DNA of 17,200 bases, from the NCBI GenBank assembly GCA_964472015.1, contig CAYYIP010000029.1:1-17200 (forward strand). Direction: 5' to 3'. Below the pieces are notes generated by a model that saw only the letters and a program-made list of their open reading frames with translations, searched no databases and was not told where the DNA came from. Numbering within the stretch: position 1 is the first letter of the stretch; each line of letters opens with the position of its first letter. Shown here piece by piece: positions 1-8,800 of the stretch. Position numbers and translations under genes: made by a program. The DNA comes from JAAYTD01 sp964472015. GTDB lineage: Bacteria; Bacteroidota; Ignavibacteria; Kapaibacteriales; UBA2268.

Positions 1-1379
1 ATTAATTCATCCCATTCATTTTTCCAATTCATTGTGAGACCGTCTTTACCAGAGGTTCCGCTTGATCCCGATGTACCACTTGTGCCAGAAGATCCTGAAC
101 TACCAGAAGAACCACTTGATCCAGATTCTCCACTTTCTCCAGAAGTTCCGCTAGATCCCGAAGAACCAGAACCACCATGAACAAATAAATTACAATATGT
201 TTCCCAATCCATTCCTTCTTCTGGTTTTGTATCTAAAGAAGATAAATGATCCATAATAACAATATACGTATTTCCATCATACTCAAAAATATCACTTTTA
301 TAATAATTTGTTTGATTTAACCAATTTCCTCTCCATTCAAAACTTTCTCCAGAAGTTCCTGATGTTCCATTTATTCCCGAAGTACCACTTGTGCCAGAAG
401 AACCATCAATTCCTGAGGAACCTGACGATCCCGAAACACCAGAAGAACCGCTTGAACCGGAACTTCCTGAGATACCACTTGAACCGGAAGTTCCTGAAGT
501 TCCAACACCACCTTGTGTAAAAATATCCCAATAATTTCCCCAATTATCTCCTAAACCTGGCTGATTTGTATATTCTGATAAATGACCTTCTTTACATACA
601 TATGTATTATATTCAGTTTTTGTAATATCATTTTTATTATATAAAATTCCTGAAGACCATCCTCCTTTCCAAATAAAACCTTCTCCACTTGTCCCGGATA
701 TTCCTTGTTCACCGCTTGAACCCGATGTACCGGAAGATCCCGAAGAACCACTCGTCCCAGATATTCCTTGAAGTCCTTGTTCTCCAGAAGTACCAGAAGA
801 ACCATCAATACCCGAACTACCTGAAGAACCACTTGTCCCAGATATTCCTTGTTCACCGCTTGAACCCGATGTACCGGAAGATCCTGAAGTATTTTGATCA
901 CCTGAAGCAAAATCCCCTAATGTTCCAATATATCTATAACCTGTAATTTTAAAAGGTTTTGAAAATGAAGAAACATTTCCATTAAATGTTAATATGCCTG
1001 TTGGATAATCAAAAAACCATTCACAAACATCAGTTGGATAAATTTCATTATTATTATTATCAAATAAATGAATTTGATAACCATCTCCATATTTTGTTGA
1101 AATCCAATTTTTTAATCTATTTGATCCATCAGATACATAATAACATTGATTATTAGGAACCGTATTATCTAAAGTTAATTCATATAAAGTAAATTTTTCA
1201 GCTATATTTTCATTTATGGCTTCTAAAGGATTTTCAGAGATTGTTTGTGTCCATATATCATCTGCATGAATATGTATTGTGGAATCAGCATATTCATTAT
1301 ACCAAAATTTTCCTTGAGAATCAGTTGTTCTTCGACCTATTAATGTTTTAAAACTCCGGTCCGTTTTATCCCATCCCAT
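1..1379 (-). CDS. Partial phage virion protein with collagen-like tracts and carbohydrate-binding-like modules
   Basis: The frame is open from the ATG at 1379 to the left edge (about 459 codons), so the C-terminus is missing. GGAG lies 11 nt upstream of the ATG. Residues 1-160 form a globular N-terminal region of the kind found in phage virion proteins. The rest alternates two elements. Collagen-like Gly-X-Y tracts, mostly TSG/SSG with GEQ and GID triplets, lie at about 163-230, 290-344 and 402-446. Aromatic modules of about 57 residues lie at about 231-290 (starting FIWKGGW) and 345-400 (starting FEWRGNW), and a third begins at the edge (NWKNEW). The module pattern W-x-G-x-W...Y...D...NTY resembles CBM5/12-type chitin/carbohydrate-binding modules. 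A role in surface adhesion (fibre, whisker or decoration protein) is inferred. The neighbouring 727-residue protein carries the same tract type. No proline-rich triplets are present, unlike animal collagen. Confidence 0.75.
   Translation of the reverse strand, partial: MGWDKTDRSFKTLIGRRTTDSQGKFWYNEYADSTIHIHADDIWTQTISENPLEAINENIAEKFTLYELTLDNTVPNNQCYYVSDGSNRLKNWISTKYGDGYQIHLFDNNNNEIYPTDVCEWFFDYPTGILTFNGNVSSFSKPFKITGYRYIGTLGDFASGDQNTSGSSGTSGSSGEQGISGTSGSSGSSGIDGSSGTSGEQGLQGISGTSGSSGSSGTSGSSGEQGISGTSGEGFIWKGGWSSGILYNKNDITKTEYNTYVCKEGHLSEYTNQPGLGDNWGNYWDIFTQGGVGTSGTSGSSGISGSSGSSGSSGVSGSSGSSGIDGSSGTSGTSGINGTSGTSGESFEWRGNWLNQTNYYKSDIFEYDGNTYIVIMDHLSSLDTKPEEGMDWETYCNLFVHGGSGSSGSSGTSGESGESGSSGSSGSSGSSGTSGTSGSSGTSGKDGLTMNWKNEWDEL
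685..884. repeat. 56-bp near-perfect direct repeat inside a collagen-like coding tract
   Basis: Bases 685-740 and 829-884 match over 56 bp with one difference (g versus a, at 696 and 840). The offset is 144 bp, or 48 codons, so gain or loss of one unit by recombination keeps the reading frame. The repeat encodes Ser/Thr-Gly triplets with a GEQGISG block. Confidence 0.85.
1346..1360 (-). repeat. 15-bp sequence shared with the upstream region of the 727-residue gene
   Basis: Bases 1346-1360 are identical to 3598-3612 (minus-strand sequence ACCGGAGTTTTAAAA). At 3598-3612 it is the leader of the 727-residue gene and contains its GGAG ribosome binding site. At 1346-1360 it lies inside codons 7-12 of the next gene. 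It could mark an old duplication or be chance. Confidence 0.5.
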
Positions 1380-1407
1380 TTAAAATAAATCTCCTGCAAA
1401 ATAGAAA

Positions 1408-3591
1408 TTATAATGAATTAATTGCTTTAATTTGTTCTACAGAGCTTTTAAATATAATAATTACCCTGTATTCATCATTGTTGTTTGCTGTTGAGTGTAG
1501 ACCAAGTGAGAAAGAAATAGTATTATCTGTACCAAAAACTCTTCCACCTAATGAATTGTCTCTTGAATCTCCTGATCCATCACCATTATTATCTCCAACA
1601 GCTTTACCTAAATCAAAATATAAATCTTCATTTTCAAGATATAATAAAATATTTAAATTTCCTGTTCCATATGGACTTATATTAGTATAATTGACATTAT
1701 TAAATATTAAAGATCCTGTTGAAGCTGATACTTTTGCAAATTTTCTTTGATATTCTTGATCTCCTGTAAAACCAGAATAATCAATTAAATTTGGATATTG
1801 CAAAGTTCCATTTTTAACTTGAGCATTACCATTTGATAATAATTGTGTTGAATTCCAAGATAAATCAGAATTTAATTGTAATCTTTTATTTTCGTCATAA
1901 AATAATTCTGATGTTAATGTGCTAACAATATCATATGTACATATATCATAATCTAAATTAACATTTTTAAATGCTTGTTTATTATCAGGTTTAAATAATC
2001 TTATTTGAATATAAGGGTTTTGACCTGTAATATTTTGAATATTTAATGTAATTAATTGATTTGTAATTATAAATTCATCATCATAATTAGGAATTGTTTG
2101 AGGATTTAATGAAAATGAACTCATTGCAATTGGATTCATTGTGATCCAAGCAACGTTATTAGGATGAATTGCTTTTGTAAATATACCACTAGCTGCTTTA
2201 AAATTTAAAGTAAATGTTGAATTATATCCATAATATTTAATTCCTGATAAAAATTTCCAATTTATTGAGTTTTCATTTATTGATGGATTTTCACTAAAAG
2301 AAGGATTTGATGCAATATCATCATATCTTATTTTTATATCATTTGATTTTCCTGCTTTTGAATGTTCAATATTATATTTATTTAAACCTTCTTGTGTTTG
2401 TTGAATATTAACAGAAGCTTGACATTTTGCCCATATTGAATTAAATAATGAAATATCTAAAATACTTAATTCATAATAATCATTTTGAGTTATTCCTTCA
2501 CCATCTTTTAAATCTCTTGATAAAATTATTTCATCATTAATATTAAAATTAATAATTCCGGAAGGTTCACTAAATTTCCCAATTGCAAAACAATTTTCAG
2601 GATTAGGTGTTCTTAAATTAAATGTATTATCAATAACATAATCATTAATAATATCTCCAGGTGAAGAAATATCATCATACCATGAATCTGTTAAACCTGA
2701 AGGTAATTTTGCTGAGAATAATATTGTATCTGATAAAATCAATATCTTATTAGATAAATTTTCAGGAGGAGAAGGTGAAATTGCAGTTAAAATATCATTT
2801 AAATAATCAATAGCGTCACACACAGATGTTTCAGGACTTAACTCAACAATACCTGAAAGATCACCATCGGAAGGTAATCCTAAAGAAATATCAGATGCAT
2901 CTCCAACAAAATATCCAGAGGTTCCGCTTGTCCCAGAAGTACCATCAATTCCTGAAGATCCTGATATACCTGAAGAACCACTTGTGCCACTAGTTCCTGA
3001 TATTCCTTGTTCTCCAGAAGTTCCTGAAGAACCGCTAGTTCCCGAAGTTCCAGAGGTACCTTCTATTCCCGATCCACCTTCAATAAGTTCAAAATTAGGT
3101 ATATCTGTTTCACCTTGAGAAACAAGAGATGTTCCTATTTCTCCTATTGGAACAAAAACAAGTTCACCTAAATCATTGATAACAGGAATTGAATTAAATT
3201 GTGGATTTATTATTTGTTCAAGATTATCATTTTTTTCAGTTAAATTATTATATAATTCTAAAATAAGATTATAAATAGAATTATGAGAAGGTGATGTCTT
3301 TGTTTTATCTTCCCAATTTATATCAAATGGAATATCTAATACATTTCTTGAATCTAAAAGCCATCTTCCCGAACCTGTATATAATTGTTTCTTTGTTTGA
3401 TATAAAGGAGAAATAACATATAAATCATCAGGATATTCATTAGAATTTTCATAATAAATATATCTTAAGCTATATGGATTATTTTCAAATTGAATAATAA
3501 CGTCACATGAAAAATGATTAAATAAAGTACTTGCATATATATTTTTTAATTCTTCAATACTATTTACAGAAAGATTTGATCTTTTAATCAT
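1408..3591 (-). CDS. Phage virion protein with collagen-like segment (727 aa)
   Basis: It starts at the ATG at 3591, with CCGGAG about 14 nt upstream, and ends with TAA, 28 bp before the ATG of the next gene. Residues 1-165 are a non-repetitive N-terminal domain. Residues about 172-226 are a collagen-like tract of TSG/SSG triplets with the same GEQGISG block as the neighbouring gene. A region follows with ETSVCDAIDYLNDIL and SPSPPENLS (about 250-285), a layout seen in virion proteins of many environmental phages. The long C-terminal part (290-727) is beta-rich, Asn/Ser-rich and low in cysteine, with no transmembrane segment. The likely role is a tail-associated or head-decorating appendage. 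Enzymatic function is not evident. The family assignment is from general resemblance only. Confidence 0.75.
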   Translation of the reverse strand: MIKRSNLSVNSIEELKNIYASTLFNHFSCDVIIQFENNPYSLRYIYYENSNEYPDDLYVISPLYQTKKQLYTGSGRWLLDSRNVLDIPFDINWEDKTKTSPSHNSIYNLILELYNNLTEKNDNLEQIINPQFNSIPVINDLGELVFVPIGEIGTSLVSQGETDIPNFELIEGGSGIEGTSGTSGTSGSSGTSGEQGISGTSGTSGSSGISGSSGIDGTSGTSGTSGYFVGDASDISLGLPSDGDLSGIVELSPETSVCDAIDYLNDILTAISPSPPENLSNKILILSDTILFSAKLPSGLTDSWYDDISSPGDIINDYVIDNTFNLRTPNPENCFAIGKFSEPSGIINFNINDEIILSRDLKDGEGITQNDYYELSILDISLFNSIWAKCQASVNIQQTQEGLNKYNIEHSKAGKSNDIKIRYDDIASNPSFSENPSINENSINWKFLSGIKYYGYNSTFTLNFKAASGIFTKAIHPNNVAWITMNPIAMSSFSLNPQTIPNYDDEFIITNQLITLNIQNITGQNPYIQIRLFKPDNKQAFKNVNLDYDICTYDIVSTLTSELFYDENKRLQLNSDLSWNSTQLLSNGNAQVKNGTLQYPNLIDYSGFTGDQEYQRKFAKVSASTGSLIFNNVNYTNISPYGTGNLNILLYLENEDLYFDLGKAVGDNNGDGSGDSRDNSLGGRVFGTDNTISFSLGLHSTANNNDEYRVIIIFKSSVEQIKAINSL

Positions 3592-3618
3592 AATTATTTT
3601 TAAAACTCCGGTTAAATT

Positions 3619-3789
3619 TTAAAAAAAGTAAAAAATAAAAATTAAAATTATAATATATCCGTAAGTGAAAAAACTAAAAAGAGAAATTAAATAATAATAT
3701 TCTTCATCATATAATTTATATATAGATGTTAATAAAATTAAAAGAAATATTAAAAAAAATATATTAAATTCAAATAATTTTAAAAACAT
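3619..3789 (-). CDS. Small two-helix membrane protein (56 aa)
   Basis: This short frame runs from the ATG at 3789 to TAA at 3619 and encodes 56 residues. It begins 4 nt after the stop of the preceding membrane-protein gene and fills the gap before the 727-residue gene. A weak AGG lies about 8 nt upstream of the ATG. Two strongly hydrophobic segments (about 9-22 and 34-56) flank a short charged loop (KLYDEE), so a membrane hairpin is predicted. Size and topology fit a holin-like or other small phage membrane protein, but no family is recognised. In DNA this AT-rich a 56-codon hydrophobic frame could arise by chance. The tight packing is the main argument that it is real. Confidence 0.45.
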   Translation of the reverse strand: MFLKLFEFNIFFLIFLLILLTSIYKLYDEEYYYLISLFSFFTYGYIIILIFIFYFF

Positions 3790-3793
3790 TAAT

Positions 3794-4126
3794 TTACCTA
3801 TAATTAAATTTAATTAATTCTTTAATTAGTTCTTTAATTTTTGTTCTTATTAAAAAAAATAAATTATTAAATTTATATATCGTTTCTTGATCTTTAAATT
3901 TATTTACTAATTTTTTACGATTTAAATCTTTTCTTGCTTTGAAAAGACGTTCATTACAATTTTTAGTTTTTTGAAAGTAAAAATTATATAATTTTTTATG
4001 TAAATTTAACTTCAATTGTAAATCTCTATTTTTTTTAAATAAAAAATATATTTGTATTAAACTTAATATTAATAAAACAAATAATGTTATACACGATACG
4101 ATAAGTATTATTGATATGGTTGTCAT
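3794..4126 (-). CDS. Small membrane-anchored basic protein (110 aa)
   Basis: It starts at the ATG at 4126 behind AAGGAAAA. Residues about 4-30 (ISIILIVSCITLFVLLIL...) form one N-terminal transmembrane segment, followed at once by KK. The rest is rich in Lys, Arg, Asn and Phe and predicted helical (about 31-110). By the positive-inside rule the C-terminal part should face the cytoplasm, which argues against a classical inner-membrane spanin. It lies between the 250-residue gene (24 bp gap) and the 56-residue membrane protein, so the two membrane proteins are probably co-transcribed and could act together. A lysis or membrane role is possible but not shown. Confidence 0.6.
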   Translation of the reverse strand: MTTISIILIVSCITLFVLLILSLIQIYFLFKKNRDLQLKLNLHKKLYNFYFQKTKNCNERLFKARKDLNRKKLVNKFKDQETIYKFNNLFFLIRTKIKELIKELIKFNYR

Positions 4127-4150
4127 AAGAATTTTCCTTTTTTAGAATAA

Positions 4151-4903
4151 TTAAATTATATATCTAATTTTTTTCTTTTTGTACGTTAAAACTTTCTTAG
4201 ATATTAAATCTTTTATTTCTTCATGATCTAATTCTGAAGCATCAACTTTTTTATTATTTTTATTATAATATTCAATAATATCCGTTTCTAAACTTTCATC
4301 GTTGATCCATCTCATGTCACTAAATTCTTCAATAAAATAATAAATTTTTTTAATATTATAAGGTATTTTTTCGGGTTTATTAAAATCATAAATAAAAAGA
4401 ATTAAATCTGAATTTAAATATGATCCAAATACAGCTAAATATTTGGCGTTCGGGGAAGGATAAACATATTTCCAAGAAAATGACAATCCTTTATATGCCT
4501 CATTAGGGAAATACTTTAATATTCTTTTTGATGTTAAATTATATAAAGAAAAACCTTGTATATCTTCACTTGTGATAAAATAATCATTTCCATTATCATG
4601 ACTTATTAATGCAGACCAAAAAGAATCACTATTTAACTCAATAGTGTCTATATTATAATTTTCTTTAATATTAATAATATTAATTTTTAAAAAATTATAA
4701 TTATTTTTATTACAATAATTGAATATTTCTGAATAAACAACTGATAATTTACCGGAAAGAGAAACTGTTGCAAATTCTTCAATTTCAAAACTTAAAAGAT
4801 CATCATTTGAAAAATTTCTTTCAAAATGTTTTTTGAGATTCTGTCTATAATTTAAATATTTATCATAAGATCCACCTATAAATTTGACAGAATATTCTTT
4901 CAA
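4151..4903 (-). CDS. Unknown protein, possible beta-propeller-like repeats (250 aa), TTG start
   Basis: The frame starts with TTG at 4903, set 7 nt after AGAGAGG. No better ATG lies nearby, and the N-terminus MKEYSVKFIGGSY reads naturally. It ends with TAA at 4151. Residues about 100-200 contain beta-strand repeats of the WD40-like kind (FWSALISHDNGNDYFITSED, then YPSPNAKYLAVFGSY, then SDLILFIYDFNKP), which hint at a few propeller-like blades. The last 45 residues are charged (KKVDASELDHEEIKDLISKK). No family is recognised. It is the first gene after the terminator at 4932-4968, so it is probably expressed from its own promoter or by read-through. Confidence 0.65.
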   Translation of the reverse strand: MKEYSVKFIGGSYDKYLNYRQNLKKHFERNFSNDDLLSFEIEEFATVSLSGKLSVVYSEIFNYCNKNNYNFLKINIINIKENYNIDTIELNSDSFWSALISHDNGNDYFITSEDIQGFSLYNLTSKRILKYFPNEAYKGLSFSWKYVYPSPNAKYLAVFGSYLNSDLILFIYDFNKPEKIPYNIKKIYYFIEEFSDMRWINDESLETDIIEYYNKNNKKVDASELDHEEIKDLISKKVLTYKKKKIRYII

Positions 4904-4931
4904 TGTTGAACCTCTCTTTTGGAAGTGAAAA

Positions 4932-4968
4932 AATAAGGGATAATCTTGTTAAAAAATTATCCCTTATT
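4932..4968 (-). terminator. Rho-independent terminator after the fibre-chaperone cluster
   Basis: AATAAGGGATAAT (4932-4944) and its exact complement ATTATCCCTTATT (4956-4968) form a perfect 13-bp stem with an 11-nt loop. Read on the minus strand, the stem runs into six Ts (TTATTTTTTCAC). It follows the stop of the 115-residue gene and would end transcription arriving from the fibre, chaperone and 115-residue genes. Confidence 0.85.
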
Positions 4969-4998
4969 AAATTAAAAAATAATGAACAACCTATCAAA

Positions 4999-5346
4999 TT
5001 AAGCTTTCTTATTTTTTAGGAATTCAAGTACCTCATTAAATTCTTTTTCATCATAATTGATTTTTGATTTTTCAAGAATTTCTTTACAAATAACAAGAAA
5101 ATCATATGTATCAATATTATTTTTATGACCAGATTTATAATTTTCAATAATTCTTAAAATTGATGAAATTGTATTAAATGTTTCCTTTTGATCATTATCA
5201 ATTTTAGCACCAGCAGCAACAAGAATATTTTGAATTGCTGGTAAAGATTTTTCAAGACTAGGTTTACCTTTTTCATCAACAACTTTCGTTAATTCCTCTG
5301 CCACGGTTCCTGCAATGATCATAGCTTTTAACCAAGAAACTTTCAT
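4999..5346 (-). CDS. Unknown small protein downstream of the fibre chaperone (115 aa)
   Basis: The ATG at 5346 is preceded by AAAGGAGAAAAAATT, a strong ribosome binding site, and the gene ends with TAA at 4999. The first 20 residues include a moderately hydrophobic stretch (WLKAMIIAGTVAEEL) too short and polar for a sure transmembrane helix. The rest is predicted mostly helical (SLEKSLPAIQNILVAAGAKI, DTYDFLVICKEILEKS, EFNEVLEFLKNKK). It is the last gene before the terminator at 4932-4968 and so shares a transcription unit with the fibre and its chaperone. I do not recognise the family. A small tail-associated or lysis-related protein would fit the position, but nothing in the sequence proves either. 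Confidence 0.65.
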   Translation of the reverse strand: MKVSWLKAMIIAGTVAEELTKVVDEKGKPSLEKSLPAIQNILVAAGAKIDNDQKETFNTISSILRIIENYKSGHKNNIDTYDFLVICKEILEKSKINYDEKEFNEVLEFLKNKKA

Positions 5347-5390
5347 AATTTTTTCTCCTTTATTTTGTTAAAAAATATATTTTACTTCTT

Positions 5391-5861
5391 TTAACTAGGC
5401 CAAACAATTTTAGGTAACAATTTACATAATTTTTCAGGTGAAATTCTTAAATCTCTTTTATTATTTTTAATTTGTTCATATAATTCAAAAAACTTTTCCC
5501 AAACTTTATCTCTAAATTCATTTCCTGCAATACCTTCTTTTTGAAATTTTTCATTGGTACTTATTGCATATGAACATAATGAAATAATATCATTATAACT
5601 TTTTTCTTGTGCGACATTATTTAAATATTGCTCAACACACATTTCTAAATTAGATATATAAATTTCTTTTTCTTTTCCTTTTAATGGATCAAATAAAATT
5701 GGATTTCCATTTTTATCTATTATAATATCTTTACCTTCTGATTGACCATTTAATAATATTTGATGATATTCTTCTGTTATTTTAACTGCATCTTCAGGAA
5801 TAACTTCATGAATATCTGAATTATAAAATCCCATTTCTTTTGCTGAATAATAACATGACAT
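5391..5861 (-). CDS. tfa: Tail fibre assembly chaperone (Tfa-type)
   Basis: The ATG at 5861 lies behind AAAAAGGAGAA, 28 bp from the stop of the fibre gene. The N-terminus has the familiar Tfa layout: YYSAKEMGFYNSDIH, then IPEDAVKITEEYHQILLNGQ, then SEGKDIIIDKNGNPILFDP (residues 4-60). In the Caudo_TAP/Tfa family this part contacts the C-terminal tip of the fibre and helps it trimerise. The remaining 95 residues are helical (FRDKVWEKFFELYEQI). Its place right after a fibre whose C-terminus is a gp53-like tip is the standard fibre-chaperone pair. The family match is strong. The exact partner contact is inferred. Confidence 0.88.
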   Translation of the reverse strand: MSCYYSAKEMGFYNSDIHEVIPEDAVKITEEYHQILLNGQSEGKDIIIDKNGNPILFDPLKGKEKEIYISNLEMCVEQYLNNVAQEKSYNDIISLCSYAISTNEKFQKEGIAGNEFRDKVWEKFFELYEQIKNNKRDLRISPEKLCKLLPKIVWPS

Positions 5862-5888
5862 ATTCTAATTATTCTCCTTTTTAAAAAT

Positions 5889-8800
5889 TTAATTACCAAT
5901 CGCTATATAATTAAAATGATTAATTTTAACAACTCCATTATGCATTATTCCTATTGTAAAATTATTTTTTGTAACGTTAGTTATAAATATTTCATTAGCA
6001 TACCAATAATTAATAACATTTCTTTGAGATGCCACTACAGAAGTACAACGATTTGGAAATGCATAAGGAAAAGTAATCACTTTTACACCAGCTTCTCCAA
6101 CGGTCATACTTCTAAATCCCCAAACTATTTTTATACCGCTATCAAGCATTTGATAACCTTGCGTCGTACTATTAATACCATATAATGCATTATGTGATAA
6201 CGGAGTATTTAAAATTAAAAAGTTTGTTCCGTTATAAACAGCAACAACGGTTTGATTTGAAAAAAAATCTTTAGCTCTTATGTCTCTAACTTCAGTTGAA
6301 GATTTAACCATTAATGGTTTATTTCCCAAACCACAAACATTGATATAATTAGAACCAATTAACCCTAATCCCGCATCTCTTGGAACTGAATTTCTATCTG
6401 ATTTAAAAGCAACGGTTAATCCAGGATATAAAGTATTAACTGGCGGAACCGATGTAAAATTATAAGTATAGGTAGATCCAGTTACCGTTCCCCAAACAAT
6501 CCCACCACCTCCAGAACTACCCATATCGGGTTTTTGCCATTTACCACTATTCGAATATAATTCAATTGATTGATTTTGATAAAGAATTGTTGAATCAATA
6601 TCATTTGTTAATGTTGCGGCACCTGTACTAATATTAAATAATTTTAACCAAGAACCCGTTGGTTTATTTGATGCTTCTGGTAAAGTAATTTGAATTGCTT
6701 GATTTGCTTTTATAAGATTTACAGAATTTACATCATAATCTTGAATTGTTTTTGTACTTGTTATAATATTTGTTTTTGGTCTATCTGAAAAAATCTTACC
6801 ATGCCATTTTATTTCATCTGAGAAAAGTAATATTTCATCATGTTTATATAAAATAATAGTTCCGGAAGGATTATCATTAATTGTTTGTCCTGTAATTGTT
6901 ACTGTATAATTTGAATTATTTTTTATAAGTAACCAAGAACCAGGAATTACATTATTAGCATTTATTAAAGATAATGTGGCATTTGAAGACACTTCAAAAA
7001 TAATTGTTGAATTAATATTTTCTTTAGTGATTGTAAATAATGCTTGTGTGACCATAATCGGTATATTATCAGGTAATAAATTTTCATTAATTAAACTATA
7101 TTGTATAAATGAATATGAAGGTGGAATTGCTTCCCAAAAAATATTTATTTTTGTAATATCTCCACTTTCATATACGGAATTTATTATTGTTCCATATATT
7201 TCATTTAAATTTTTAATATTTGTTTTTACTTTTAATCCTTTTGTTAAAATATTTTCCCAGTTACCATAAACATATGGTGTTTGATCAATATCAAAATTAA
7301 GTTTTATGGGTGGAGACCAACCCGAATTCCCATGTGTATTATCAAAATTTGAAATATATAATTTTCCATGAATATCTAAAGAAGTTCCCAATAATTGTTT
7401 ATATCCATTAATTGTAGGAACATTTGTTATTTTTCCTTCTTCTTTAGAAGAAAGATATAAAGAATCTCCAATATTAATATTTAAATCTGTTTCAAGAATT
7501 CCTGTAAATTCACCTTTTATACAAACTCTTCCAAAAACACCAATACTTTTAACATATCCTATTGCTAATTTTAAATTATCGTTAGCTATTGCAGGATAAG
7601 CAGTTAAATCTTCATTTGAAATATAAACAAGATCATTTATAACACAATTTGTTGTATCTATGATAATTTCATCACCTAACATTGGAACCCATTTATCTAA
7701 TAAACCAAATAAGTAACAATTTAATAAAGAAGAAAATACAATTCTTCCAGGATCTCTTATTTCATCAAATATTTCAGGATCAACAATTCTTTGTACTCTT
7801 GTTTTTGAGAAATTTACTAATCTATTATTTTCTTCATCAATGTCATGAATATTTAAAATATATAAAGGACCATAATCAATAATTGAAGATTCATCATCTT
7901 CAAAATAATAAATAACAGGATAACTATTTATTGGAATATTTTTAGCAATGATATCATCAAGAATAATATCCATTCCTGCTTTTGCTTTAAGACTTATTTT
8001 ATTAATAGTTGATTCAAATGTTTGTGATTTTGATAATAAATCGAAAATAGGATTTTCTGGTTTTACAGCTTTTGTGTTTAAATATAATTTAACATCATTA
8101 TCAATTGGACATTCTAACCAAATATAATAAGCTTTATTTAATGATAAACGTATATAAAAATCAGAATTTATTAATGAATAATTATTTAAGCCAACAAAAC
8201 TTAAACCTGCAAATTTATTCAATTGAGAAATCCAAATTACATCTTCAAAATTATGAGAATTTGATTTTAATGTCCATTCAATTCCATCAGGACTTGTCAT
8301 GATATTAGTTTGTGAAATACCTTGACCGAATGCAACAAATAATTTTAATTCGGGAGACCAAATAATCTTTTTCCACATTTGATTAGGTAAAATTGGTAAT
8401 TGATATTCATCCCATGTAAATCCCAAATCATTACTTATTAAAGAATATCCATCTTTTTCTGAGATTATTACAATTAAATTATCATTAGGATTATATGTTA
8501 AATCAATCCAATCTCTATTGGGAGTTGTTAATTTTTCATAAATATTTCCTAATTCTGGATCAATTTTAAAATAAAATATTGGATTTGAAAAATCTGAAGA
8601 AATTCCCATAATACTTGAATCAGATTCAATACTTATTAAAGATTTTATATTTGGAATTTCAACATCTAAATTTTTCCAATTAATTCCATTTTCACTAATT
8701 TGTAATCTGTCCGTTCCCGCAATAAAAGAATCTCCAGATGTTTCACTTGTAAAATCACAAGTTGTTACTCTATTCATACCTTTTGAAGACACAGCCACAA

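Noticed and set aside
40..900. CRISPR-like repeats in the repetitive tracts
   Set aside because: The periodicity is 9 bp and encodes Gly-X-Y triplets. There are no uniform repeats with unique spacers.
308..946. Plus-strand and alternative-frame reading frames across the collagen tracts
   Set aside because: They are antisense or frame shadows of the Gly-X-Y repeats, with no ribosome binding sites and low-complexity products.
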